The position numbers and the translations under genes were made by a program. From contig CAVQOG010000005.1 of NCBI GenBank assembly GCA_963714375.1, positions 1-64,000 of the forward strand: a DNA stretch of 64,000 nt. Direction: 5' to 3'. Source of the DNA: UBA5794 sp963714375. GTDB lineage: Bacteria; Actinomycetota; Acidimicrobiia; Spongiisociales; UBA5794. Of this stretch, positions 8,051 to 15,820 are shown piece by piece (the stretch's first letter is position 1; each line of letters starts with the position of its first letter). Below the pieces are notes generated by a model. The model ran no database searches. It worked only from the letters and a program-made list of their open reading frames with translations, and was not told the origin of the DNA.

Positions 8051-8273
8051 ATGGAAATGAACACATTGTCACACGTATCCCACACATGCTCGTCACCCGA
8101 TTCCACGCGTTGTCTACCGGTCGAACGCGGTGCGTCCATGGTTGAGTACGCGCTCTTGGTTGGGACTGATCGCCATGGTGGCCATCTTGTCTGTCACGTT
8201 GTTCGGTGACGCACTCGGCGACAAGAACAGCGGGATAGCTGGCAGCATCATGAGTGCAACCGGTCAGTCGTAG
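8051..8273 (+). pseudogene. Frameshifted Flp/Fap-type pilin
   Basis: Flp pilins are short and carry GxxxVEY followed by one hydrophobic helix. One frame gives ERGASMVEYALLVG and the next frame gives LIAMVAILSVTLFGDALGD up to TAG at 8271-8273. Removing one G from GGG at 8162-8164 joins them into a complete mature pilin of about 45 residues. The start is uncertain (ATG 8051 or 8057, no clear ribosome-binding site). Either a pseudogene or a one-base sequence error. No tad secretion genes lie in the window. Confidence 0.65.
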
Positions 8274-8351
8274 ACCGACCCAGGAGCACCTCCCCCAATC
8301 GCTCGACTCGGTCGGTTGTTCGACCTCAGAGACCCAGCAGCCGCTCCTCAA

Positions 8352-8576
8352 TCAGGGAGCGGCTCTTCTGATGTGAGGGCAGCAGCGGGCGTCCGCTGCG
8401 TCTTGAGCCCGGACGAGGACACGGACCCCGCCCGAGAGCGCTGACAGCGACGGGAGTGCTCCACCGGCATTGTCGGTGACAACGGTTGCTTCGATTCCGG
8501 TCGCTTCCAGGACAGCGACCGCAGTCTGGGCTTCGAACACGCTCAGAAATCTGCCTACTTCGGCAAGATCGTTCAC
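8352..8576 (-). CDS. DUF2007-type putative signal-transducing protein
   Basis: A 74-residue protein with the DUF2007 layout: FEAQTAVAVLEATGIEATVV, then DNAGGALPSLSALSGGVRVLV, then a helix QDAADAR. In this family the fold is ACT/ferredoxin-like and the function is unknown. It is a single gene between two plus-strand genes. A perfect 9-bp hairpin (8339-8364) covers its last codons. Confidence 0.8.
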   Translation of the reverse strand: MNDLAEVGRFLSVFEAQTAVAVLEATGIEATVVTDNAGGALPSLSALSGGVRVLVRAQDAADARCCPHIRRAAP

Positions 8577-8725
8577 CGTACCTCCCGGTCGTAGCGCAAT
8601 GGTACCGACACAAAGCAGTACGACTGTCGGGTCGTCGTGGTCCCGCTGGCGCCGGTACCATCGCTTGGTGCAGTGCTGCAGACGTGGTATCTGTGCCGGC
8701 GATTCATACCTGTGGGAGGGATGCC

Positions 8726-9973
8726 TTGGACAAGATCAAGAGCGCAGCTGATCTACTCGACCTCCACGAGATCGACCTCGAGATCGACCGATTGCTCGAC
8801 GAGCGATCCTCCCTTCCGGAACTCGACCAGTACAAAACTGCCCACGGCGAAGTGGCTCGTCTCGAAGCTGAAAAGGCAGAGGCAGATGCGGCATTGAAGG
8901 CGGCAGATCTCGGTCTTGACAAGACCAATGGCGAGCTTGAGATCATGGCGGAAAAGGCAGCCTCGGAGCAGAACCGCCTGTACGCAGGTGGGATCTCCGC
9001 ACGCGATGCCGACTATCTGCGGCGCGAGGTTGAGATGCTCTACGCAAAGGTCTCGAAGATGGAAGACGAGGTGCTTCACTTCATCGAGGAGAAGGAAGAG
9101 GGCGAGCATCTTGTCGAGCGGCTCACCATCGAACTCGAAGCAGCAACCTCCCACCGCGAGAAGCTGAGGGCGGACATCACCGAGAAGTGGCGGGTGATTG
9201 ACAAGCACCTCGAGGCCAAGGAGGCACGGAAAGCTGAGGCTGCCCCACTTGTCGACGAGTATCTCATGGAGATCTATGACGAGCTCCGCGAGACCAAAGA
9301 CGGCAGGGTTGTCGGCCCGCTGATCGACGGTATCTGTGGAAGCTGTCACCTCAGATTGTCAGCAGCAGAGGTTGCGCGAGCGGTCAAGGACGACCCGCCT
9401 CGCTGCGTTCACTGTCGATCGATTCTCGTTACCTGGACGATGTTGTTCTGGCACATTGGTGCCTCGTTGGCATTCATCCGATACGCCTTCCGCGACCCAT
9501 CCATGGACTTGCGGTTCCTTGCGCTCGGTGCCGTGCTTTCTGACCTCGTAGATCTACCGGCGGGGATCATCTTGTGGCCCGAATTCCAAAGCGCACGTCT
9601 GGCTAGCCACTCGATGCTATTCGCTGCCTTGCTCATCGTCGTTGCTCTCGCAGCCACCCGCCGTGGGCTGTGGCGGAAGCGATTCATCCTCCTGTCCACG
9701 GGGGTGTTGTTACATCTCGCCCTCGATGCCATGTGGCACGATCCCGAAACGCTTTGGTGGCCGTTCCTCGGCAGTGAGTTCACATCGTCGGGCTTTGCCA
9801 TGTTCGGCGAATACGCCCGAGCGGTGCTTGCCAATCCATGGATGTGGGCAGGGGAGGCTGTAGGGGTTGCCTATCTCGTGGCACTCTGGCGAAAAGCAGG
9901 GCTCTCTGGATCAGATGCCAGGGCCACCTTCCTCCGCACCGGCATCGTTTCAGCCTCTATCGATCAGCCGTGA
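8726..9973 (+). CDS. C4 zinc-ribbon coiled-coil protein fused to a YdjM-like membrane metal-dependent hydrolase domain
   Basis: TTG 8726 is chosen as start because GGGAGGG lies at 8714-8720 with a 5-nt spacer; an ATG at 8721 is out of frame. Residues 1-195 are a long coiled coil (HEIDLEIDRLLDERSSLPEL onward), ending in a zinc ribbon CGSC (204, 207) and CVHC (227, 230). This is the complete actinobacterial C4-type zinc-ribbon family (zf-RING_7, CT398-like), which normally stops a few residues later. Here the frame continues without a stop into a 180-residue multi-pass domain with WHIGASLAFI, GAVLSDLVDLPAG, SHSMLF and HLALDAMWHDPE, the His/Asp pattern of YdjM-like membrane hydrolases. A frame-preserving loss of the stop between two genes is the simplest origin. 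Confidence 0.8.
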   Translation: MDKIKSAADLLDLHEIDLEIDRLLDERSSLPELDQYKTAHGEVARLEAEKAEADAALKAADLGLDKTNGELEIMAEKAASEQNRLYAGGISARDADYLRREVEMLYAKVSKMEDEVLHFIEEKEEGEHLVERLTIELEAATSHREKLRADITEKWRVIDKHLEAKEARKAEAAPLVDEYLMEIYDELRETKDGRVVGPLIDGICGSCHLRLSAAEVARAVKDDPPRCVHCRSILVTWTMLFWHIGASLAFIRYAFRDPSMDLRFLALGAVLSDLVDLPAGIILWPEFQSARLASHSMLFAALLIVVALAATRRGLWRKRFILLSTGVLLHLALDAMWHDPETLWWPFLGSEFTSSGFAMFGEYARAVLANPWMWAGEAVGVAYLVALWRKAGLSGSDARATFLRTGIVSASIDQP

Positions 9974-10345
9974 CGCTCCGAACAGTGATCGGGAGCGAAG
10001 CGCCATTCTGATGGCGATGAAGAACAATACGACAGCGAAAAAACGCCGCAAGATCGCGTCATCGAGGAGCAGAGCGAGGCGGGCGCCACCCACCGCACCG
10101 ACAATACCGGCGATACCAACCCACGCAGTGAGCCTCCAGAGAACCCGGCCGGCACGAGCATGGGCGATGGCAGCCACGAGCACGGTCGGAACAATGATCG
10201 CAAGTGATGTGCCCTGAGCTTCATGCTGGGTGAATAGGAACACGGAAACGAGCACGGGGACGAACACCACGCCACCACCGATCCCAAGCGTCGCTGCGAG
10301 GGCTCCGGCGACGAGTCCCAGGAGAACGAAACCGACGATTTCCAC
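9950..10345 (-). CDS. Half-size TauE/SafE-family membrane protein, second of a pair
   Basis: GTG 10345 is taken as start because it overlaps the TAG of the upstream half-gene (TAGTG); the longer frame upstream would run far into that gene. The 131-residue protein has four hydrophobic helices and the TauE/SafE glycine motif ATLGIGGGVVFVP. TauE/SafE proteins are anion exporters with two such halves in about 250 residues. Its 3' end overlaps the end of the zinc-ribbon fusion gene on the other strand by 24 nt. Confidence 0.8.
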   Translation of the reverse strand: MEIVGFVLLGLVAGALAATLGIGGGVVFVPVLVSVFLFTQHEAQGTSLAIIVPTVLVAAIAHARAGRVLWRLTAWVGIAGIVGAVGGARLALLLDDAILRRFFAVVLFFIAIRMALRSRSLFGASRLIDRG

Positions 10346-10701
10346 TAGAACCACATCCTCACGGCGCCAACTGTCATCACGACGGAAAACACAGCAGCGA
10401 GTGACCATTCCGGGATTCGTTCGAGATATCGGGCGCCAAGCACCGCCCCGGTCGCAGATCCGACGAAAATGATCAGTGCCGCCCGCCAGTCGACGGCACC
10501 GCCGATACCAAACGTGACGAGTGCTGCGGACGCGGTTACGACGATTGTCGCGACCGATGTCGCTGCAGCGCGGAATTGATCAATTCTCAGCCACAGAACG
10601 AAGGCAGGAACGATGACGACGCCGCCTCCGATCCCGAGGAGGCCGGAAAGGAAGCCTGCAACAACACCGATGATCACCGCTTTGAACCAAGGAATCTCCA
10701 T
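10345..10701 (-). CDS. Half-size TauE/SafE-family membrane protein, first of a pair
   Basis: A 118-residue protein with four hydrophobic helices and the motif SGLLGIGGGVVIVPAFVLW, the N-terminal half signature of TauE/SafE sulfite or organosulfonate exporters. The paired gene downstream starts at the stop codon of this one, so the two probably form one heteromeric transporter. The substrate cannot be told from sequence. It is divergent from the lipoprotein gene at 10754. Confidence 0.82.
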   Translation of the reverse strand: MEIPWFKAVIIGVVAGFLSGLLGIGGGVVIVPAFVLWLRIDQFRAAATSVATIVVTASAALVTFGIGGAVDWRAALIIFVGSATGAVLGARYLERIPEWSLAAVFSVVMTVGAVRMWF

Positions 10702-10753
10702 GGCGGTACCGTAGCGCAGGGCCGTTATCGAACCTCGTCGGTATCCTCAAAAC

Positions 10754-11425
10754 ATGCGTATATCAGCTCTTGTTGGATTCGTCGCGGTCGCGATGGTTGC
10801 GACTGCGTGCGGTTCGTCAGCCAACGACGACATCCCGCCTTCAACACCCGAGGGTGCCGTCGTCACTTGGTTCGAAGCCGTTGACGCTGGAGATGTTGCA
10901 GCGGCGACGGCTTCGATCCATCCCGAATCGCTCGCCCTGATTCTTGGGATCGAAAACAGCCTGTCGCATGAACAGTTGGCCGAATACCTGTCCCACGGGA
11001 TACCCGATCCGATGCAGAAGGCCTATTGGGCGTCGTTCAGCGAGGGCTTCACCGAGTTTGCTGATAAGCCCCTCTCAACACTCAAGGTGGGCGAGGCTGA
11101 GGTGTTTGTGTCAGAGGGCGAAGAATTTGCAAGTGTTCCGATTTCGGGCGGAGACGGCGCCGACTCGGTGGTGATCGTCCGCAAGAGGATCGATGGAACC
11201 TGGGAGGTCGACATGGTTGCCTCGCTCGGAGATGGTTTCTCGACGCTGCTCCTGAATTTATACGACGAGCTCGATGCGTCCGAGGCGAGTGCCCGTATCA
11301 GGCTTGCCTACGTTGAGGTCGTTGCACCTTCGATGTGGGCGGCGATGGTAGACGGTTCGTTTGGTGACACCTTTGTGGTGACTGCACTCACCATCCTCGA
11401 CCACATCGACGAGCAAACCGGCTGA
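10754..11425 (+). CDS. Hypothetical lipoprotein
   Basis: A 223-residue protein with an N-terminal signal (MRISALVGFVAVAMVATACG) whose VATAC end is a lipobox, so it is likely anchored on the outer face of the membrane at Cys19. The rest is an alpha/beta domain of the SnoaL/NTF2-like kind in outline (WFEAVDAGDVAAATASIH), typical of small secreted actinobacterial proteins; this fold call is only a suggestion. It converges with the LLM gene at 11434. Confidence 0.75.
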   Translation: MRISALVGFVAVAMVATACGSSANDDIPPSTPEGAVVTWFEAVDAGDVAAATASIHPESLALILGIENSLSHEQLAEYLSHGIPDPMQKAYWASFSEGFTEFADKPLSTLKVGEAEVFVSEGEEFASVPISGGDGADSVVIVRKRIDGTWEVDMVASLGDGFSTLLLNLYDELDASEASARIRLAYVEVVAPSMWAAMVDGSFGDTFVVTALTILDHIDEQTG

Positions 11426-11433
11426 ACGCTGAA

Positions 11434-12417
11434 CTAGAGGGATCGAAGTGTCGGGAGTACGTCGCTTCCGAGCATCGCGATGGTGGCTTCCTGATCGATC
11501 GCCGTGGTCTGGATTGCAACAATGTCGGCATGTACCTCGGTGATCAGGGGCGTGTAGACATCTATGTAGTCCTCGGGTGATTCCACGGTGCTGTACAGGC
11601 TGAGGATCTCGTCGCGGTCCATCTCGTCTGCCCGTATTCGCAGGTCCATCGGGTCGACTGCCTCGAGGCGACCCGGAGCACGCAAACCACGCCATGCCCC
11701 GAGCGTTTCCCATGCCTCATCGGGGTTCGAGGCACGGATCGACCAGCGTGACGCAAGGATCGTGGGGGAGGGGCGTCCGGCTGCCGCCGCGGCTTCTCGT
11801 GCCGGATCGATCACTCGTTCGAACGTCGCGGCGGGCTGTTTCACCGATGTGATGACGCCTTCGGCCTTGGTTGCGGCAAGAACTGCGCTCTTGGGTCCAC
11901 CTGCTGCCATGAAGATCGGGAGGTCGTGGACGGGTGGACTGTAGAGCTTGGCACGGTCGGTGCTGTACCACTCCCCGTCGTAGGTCAGCTTCTCCCCGTC
12001 GAGGAGGCGGCGCATAATCTCAAGGGCTTCGTTCATACGTGACGCCCGCTCGGCATAGGCGGGGAAGTGGTATCCGAGCGGTCCTTCGTTGAGGTTCTCA
12101 CCTGTGCCGACGCCAAGGTTGAACCGACCACCTGAGATCCGATCGAGCGTTGCTGCTGCCTGGGCCACCACAGCTGGGTGGTAGCGCCACAGCGGCGTCG
12201 TGACACCTGTTGTGAACTGGATGGTGTCGGTTGCTTGCGCCATGGCGGCGATCGTTGCGAACGCGAAGCCGGAGGCCCCAAGATCATCGACCCAGGGGTG
12301 AAAGTGCTCCGACACGAGCACCATGTCGAATCCAGCTTGCTCAGCAAGAACGGCGTGTTTGACCAGTTCCTCCGGTTGGAACTGCTCGTGCCCACAGAAG
12401 TATGCAAATTGCGTCAT
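11434..12417 (-). CDS. LLM-class F420-dependent oxidoreductase (F420-G6PDH-like subfamily)
   Basis: The 327-residue protein shows the TIM-barrel LLM pattern: FQPEELVKHAVLAEQAGFD, VSEHFHPWVDDLGASGFAF, TTGVTTPLWRYHPAVVAQ, ISGGRFNLGVGTGENLNE and FMAAGGPKSA. These match the F420-dependent glucose-6-phosphate dehydrogenase-like subfamily. F420 use and hydride transfer are known for the family; the substrate is unknown. ATG 12417 (MTQFAYF) is chosen because the 59 codons upstream in the open frame are repeat sequence and junk. The presence of this family suggests the host makes coenzyme F420. Confidence 0.88.
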   Translation of the reverse strand: MTQFAYFCGHEQFQPEELVKHAVLAEQAGFDMVLVSEHFHPWVDDLGASGFAFATIAAMAQATDTIQFTTGVTTPLWRYHPAVVAQAAATLDRISGGRFNLGVGTGENLNEGPLGYHFPAYAERASRMNEALEIMRRLLDGEKLTYDGEWYSTDRAKLYSPPVHDLPIFMAAGGPKSAVLAATKAEGVITSVKQPAATFERVIDPAREAAAAAGRPSPTILASRWSIRASNPDEAWETLGAWRGLRAPGRLEAVDPMDLRIRADEMDRDEILSLYSTVESPEDYIDVYTPLITEVHADIVAIQTTAIDQEATIAMLGSDVLPTLRSL

Positions 12418-12440
12418 GGAGGAAAGAGTATCGCTCACGC

Positions 12441-12512
12441 GGATGTCGGATGCCGGGTGCCGGGCGACTGAAAGCTGTGAGCTGAAAGCTGTAAGCCGCG
12501 AGCGCAGCGAGC
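12441..12512. repeat. Heptanucleotide tandem repeats plus cgagcgcagcgag palindrome
   Basis: Between the LLM and aquaporin genes: degenerate GGATGTC-GGATGCC-GGGTGCC units (12441-12464), then CTGAAAG-CTGTGAG-CTGAAAG-CTGTAAG (12468-12495), four exact-length 7-base units, then cgcgagcgcagcgagc. Confidence 0.65.
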
Positions 12513-12527
12513 TTAATCCTTGGGAAA

Positions 12528-12539
12528 CCTTTCGAAAGG
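12528..12539. promoter_or_regulatory. Perfect 12-bp palindrome upstream of the aquaporin gene
   Basis: CCTTTCGAAAGG is self-complementary and lies 41 nt before the aquaporin ATG. It could be an operator, but one copy alone does not show this. Confidence 0.25.
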
Positions 12540-12580
12540 CGCGAAAGTCATACCTACGACCGATCTTTGGAGGAAGACGT

Positions 12581-13282
12581 ATGCCTGAATACACACGAAA
12601 GCTCGTTGCCGAGTTCCTCGGAACCTATGTACTGCTCGCATTTGGTGGTTTCGCCATCTTCGGTGCCAAGGGTGTCGGAGAGATCATCCCCGGTCAGGGT
12701 TCGCCGCTGATCGTCATAGCGCTTGGCTTTGGACTTGCCCTACTTGTCGGGCTCTACGCATTCGGCGAAGTGTCGGGTGGACACTTCAACCCTGCCGTCA
12801 GTCTCGGGGCGCTCATTGACCAACGCATCGACCTTGGGACCTTCGTCATGTATGCCATTGCGCAGGTCGCTGGCGCCATACTTGCTGGTCTCACGTTGGC
12901 AGTCGCCATCTCGCAGCGGTTCGTTGCTTCGACGGCAACCCTTCCAGGCGTTGGGGTCAGTGCATGGGACGCATTCTTCCTTGAGATTCTGTTCACTGCA
13001 TTCTTCGTCGCCGTGATCTTGAAGGTGACGGCAAGCAAGGACAACGCAGTCACGGCCTTCCTCGGAATTTCTCTGACGTTGGTAGTGATCCACCTTGCGG
13101 CGGTGACCTTGACGGGTTCGTCGGTGAACCCTGCCCGCTCGCTCGGATCGGCCATTGTCGGAGACCAATTGACCGATCTATGGGTGTACGTGACCGCACC
13201 GTTTGTTGGTGCATTCATCGGATGGGCGCTCTACAAGCTGGTGACGCTCCGCGAAGAAGACGCGACGCAGGTACCTGGCTGA
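12581..13282 (+). CDS. Aquaporin / glycerol facilitator family channel (MIP)
   Basis: A 233-residue six-helix membrane channel with both half-helix NPA signatures: GGHFNPAVSLG and GSSVNPARSLG. Its N-terminus (KLVAEFLGTYVLLAFGGFAI) and the two-fold pseudo-repeat are typical. The conserved Arg of the selectivity filter follows the second NPA. The family conducts water or small neutral solutes; subtype not decided. Start ATG 12581 has GGAGGAAG at 12569-12576. The open frame extends upstream only into repeat sequence. A 9-bp GC hairpin follows the gene. Confidence 0.93.
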   Translation: MPEYTRKLVAEFLGTYVLLAFGGFAIFGAKGVGEIIPGQGSPLIVIALGFGLALLVGLYAFGEVSGGHFNPAVSLGALIDQRIDLGTFVMYAIAQVAGAILAGLTLAVAISQRFVASTATLPGVGVSAWDAFFLEILFTAFFVAVILKVTASKDNAVTAFLGISLTLVVIHLAAVTLTGSSVNPARSLGSAIVGDQLTDLWVYVTAPFVGAFIGWALYKLVTLREEDATQVPG

Positions 13283-13307
13283 TCACACGTTTCGAAGAGT
13301 TCGATCG

Positions 13308-13328
13308 GAGGGGCCGGTGCGGCCCCTC
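13308..13328 (+). terminator. Hairpin between the aquaporin gene and rnpB
   Basis: GAGGGGCCG and CGGCCCCTC form a perfect 9-bp stem with a 3-nt loop (gtg), 26 nt after the aquaporin stop. No T run follows, so termination strength is uncertain; it also lies downstream of rnpB, which comes from the other strand. Confidence 0.55.
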
Positions 13329-13342
13329 TGTCGCGTGATGAG

Positions 13343-13696
<354 letters not shown>

Positions 13697-13724
13697 AGGG
13701 GAATGGTAGCCCGGTCCTTCTTCC

Positions 13725-13794
13725 CGTCCCCCCACTTGTGGGGGGACGCGGCGTCTGCTTCGCAGATGCCGCAGGGGGGCCGCCGACGTCCGAC
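13725..13794. repeat. 70-bp direct repeat, copy 1 (double-hairpin REP-like element)
   Basis: The copy holds two inverted repeats: GTCCCCCC/GGGGGGAC (about 13726-13746) and CGGCGTCTGC/GCAGATGCCG (about 13750-13772), then a gggggg tract and GACGTCCGAC. Copy 2 starts exactly 102 nt later. Confidence 0.85.
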
Positions 13795-13826
13795 GTCCGA
13801 TGGACCGCGGCGTGACCGGCTTTTTC

Positions 13827-13896
13827 CGTCCCCCCGCTTGTGGGGGGACGCGGCGTCTGCTTCGCAGATGCCGCAGGGGGGCTGCCGACGTCCGAC
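13827..13896. repeat. 70-bp direct repeat, copy 2
   Basis: Nearly identical to copy 1 (differences at the first hairpin loop and one base before GCCGACG). Both copies lie between the 5' end of rnpB and a membrane-protein gene. The 30 nt between the copies include heptamer units of the CGACGTC type. Confidence 0.85.
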
Positions 13897-13915
13897 CTCT
13901 GTCACCACGAACCAG

Positions 13916-14269
13916 CTATTGCCGCATGGCTCGGTTGTAGCCGACAGCTCCGCCCGCGGGGCCGAGGAGGGCGGCTCCGGTTCCGAACACGATGAGCCCG
14001 AACAGATTCAATCCGTCTCCGGTGATGGTGAGCACGGCAACGGCGAAGAACAGGCCGAGGGCCGCAAACCCGCCGGACAATCTCGGTTCCGTGAGGGCAA
14101 ATCTGCCCGCGACGTAGCCGGAGATGAAGAAGCCTGCCATGAAGATCATGATCTGCACCACGCCGTTGTTGCCGATTCCGAAGAGAACGACGAACAACAA
14201 CAGGCTTGAAAACAGCCCCGCACCCGTTCCCAAGGCAATACTGGGCCAGTTGAGATCTCGGATGCTCAT
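13916..14269 (-). CDS. Hypothetical four-helix membrane protein
   Basis: ATG 14269 (MSIRDLNWPS) gives a 117-residue protein with four hydrophobic helices and Gly-rich turns; the open frame upstream adds 36 residues that look unnatural. It resembles the small TIGR04086/YIP-like membrane proteins of actinobacteria in outline only; no function is assigned. It is divergent from the whiB gene. Confidence 0.6.
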   Translation of the reverse strand: MSIRDLNWPSIALGTGAGLFSSLLLFVVLFGIGNNGVVQIMIFMAGFFISGYVAGRFALTEPRLSGGFAALGLFFAVAVLTITGDGLNLFGLIVFGTGAALLGPAGGAVGYNRAMRQ

Positions 14270-14394
14270 GCGTGTTGTGCCCTCGCTGGATCGGTCAACT
14301 TGCGAGTGTATCGACGCTCGCACCGGCGGGAACTTTCCGGCGAACATGAGCGTCTTACATGCATCAATCAACCACAAAGCGAGGCATTCACCTC

Positions 14395-14667
14395 ATGGAT
14401 ACCATGGACGACACAATCGAGTTCGAGGCATTGACGGCGCCAATTCTTGAGGAACGCCCGTGGGCCGTGTTTGCGGCCTGCAAAGCCGAGAAGTCGATGA
14501 AGTTTTTTCCACAGAACCGCCAGGAGGAACGTGAAGCGATTGCGGTATGCAACATATGTCCTGTCATGGAGGACTGCCTCGATCACGCCCTCGAATCCAA
14601 CGAGCGGTTCGGTGTGTGGGGCGGAACGACCGAACGGGATCGTCGAAAGATCTCTCGGATCGCCTAG
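14395..14667 (+). CDS. WhiB-family iron-sulfur transcriptional regulator
   Basis: The 90-residue protein has the four [4Fe-4S] cysteines of WhiB proteins (Cys29, Cys52, Cys55, Cys61, i.e. C..CxxCxxxxxC), the turn GVWGG at 73-77 and the basic end TERDRRKISR that binds DNA. WhiB proteins are restricted to actinobacteria and their phages, and act with the main sigma factor to control division, redox or stress genes. ATG 14395 with GAGG at 14381-14384 is preferred over ATG 14359. Confidence 0.92.
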   Translation: MDTMDDTIEFEALTAPILEERPWAVFAACKAEKSMKFFPQNRQEEREAIAVCNICPVMEDCLDHALESNERFGVWGGTTERDRRKISRIA

Positions 14668-14758
14668 CCAGCCGATCTGAGCTTCGAGCGAGTCAGTGGA
14701 TCGGCTACGGCCGGTCCACGCTCGCGTCTCGAACACCGAACGCCGGTAAGGTCTCGGA

Positions 14759-15793
14759 ATGGAATCCTTCTCATGGCCGTCAGTGCTCGGCCCAATCATG
14801 GCTGGCGATGACATCGGCCGAGTGGCCGCAGGTCAGGCAATGAGCGAAGTTATGGCAGGCCGCGCCACCCAGGCACAGATCGCGGCCTTCATCGTTGGTC
14901 TGCGCACCAAGGGCGAAACCGCTTCTGAGTTGGCCGGGATGGTCGACGCCATGATGGATGCGGCCATCACCGTTGATGTCGACGATGCCGCAGTCGACAT
15001 CGTTGGTACCGGGGGCGACGGGTTCGGGACGTTCAACATCTCGACGACCGCTTCGTTCATTGCGGCAGGTGCCGGTGTCAAGGTTGCCAAGCATGGCAAC
15101 CGAGCAGCCTCGAGCCCTACGGGTTCTGCAGATCTTCTTGAGGCACTCGGTTTTGATCTCATGCTGCCGCCGGAAGCCACCGTACAGATGATCGAAGAGA
15201 CGGGGTTCGGGTTCTTTTTCGCACAGAAATACCATCCGGCGATGCGCGAGGTCGGGCCCACCCGCAAGGAGCTCGGAGTGCGGACTGTGTTCAACTTCCT
15301 CGGTCCGCTGTGCAACCCTGCAGGGGCGAGGATGTGTGTCGGGACCTCTGACGCGGGGCTTGCTCGGCTGATGATCGATGTCCTTGCAGCTCGGGGGATT
15401 GATCGCGGTTTCGTCGTCTATGGCGAGGACGGCATGGACGAGCTGTCGATCTCGGCACCGAGTCGCATCTATCGACTCATCGACGGTGAGGTGACCGAGG
15501 CTGAGTTCACGCCCGAGGACTTCGGTGTTGAACGAGTGTCGGTGACCGAACTGGTTGGAGGAACGCCTGACGAGAACATTGCTATCACGCGATCGATTCT
15601 CGCCGGGGAAGCCGGTCCCAAGCGTGACGCCGCCGTTGTCAACGCAACACCCGCCATCGTGCTCGCCGGGTTGGCGCACGGTTTCACCGATGCCATGGAT
15701 GTGGCCATCGAGTCTGTTGACTCCGGCGCCGCAAAGCACAGCCTTGACAAATCCTTACGATTGAGTCAACAACTCTCCCAGTCGTCTTCGTAG
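14759..15793 (+). CDS. trpD: Anthranilate phosphoribosyltransferase
   Basis: TrpD joins anthranilate and PRPP in the second step of tryptophan synthesis. The 344-residue length is normal. Signature segments: GTGGDGFGTFNIST (PRPP/Mg site, residues about 83-96), KHGNRAASSPTGSADLLEAL (about 110-129), HPAMREVGPTRKELGVRTVF and NFLGPLCNPAG, and EDGMDELS. It is not next to other trp genes; whiB precedes it and the selenoprotein-like TlpA gene follows after 27 nt. Confidence 0.95.
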   Translation: MESFSWPSVLGPIMAGDDIGRVAAGQAMSEVMAGRATQAQIAAFIVGLRTKGETASELAGMVDAMMDAAITVDVDDAAVDIVGTGGDGFGTFNISTTASFIAAGAGVKVAKHGNRAASSPTGSADLLEALGFDLMLPPEATVQMIEETGFGFFFAQKYHPAMREVGPTRKELGVRTVFNFLGPLCNPAGARMCVGTSDAGLARLMIDVLAARGIDRGFVVYGEDGMDELSISAPSRIYRLIDGEVTEAEFTPEDFGVERVSVTELVGGTPDENIAITRSILAGEAGPKRDAAVVNATPAIVLAGLAHGFTDAMDVAIESVDSGAAKHSLDKSLRLSQQLSQSSS

Positions 15794-15820
15794 GCAGATT
15801 CGAGCAGTAGCGTGGTCTCC

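Noticed and set aside
8339..8364. Perfect 9-bp hairpin as terminator
   Set aside because: It overlaps the last codons of the DUF2007 gene and has no T run on either strand.
8580..8665. tRNA-like stretch (gtagcgcaatggta)
   Set aside because: No acceptor stem, no TTCRA loop and no proper anticodon arm can be folded.
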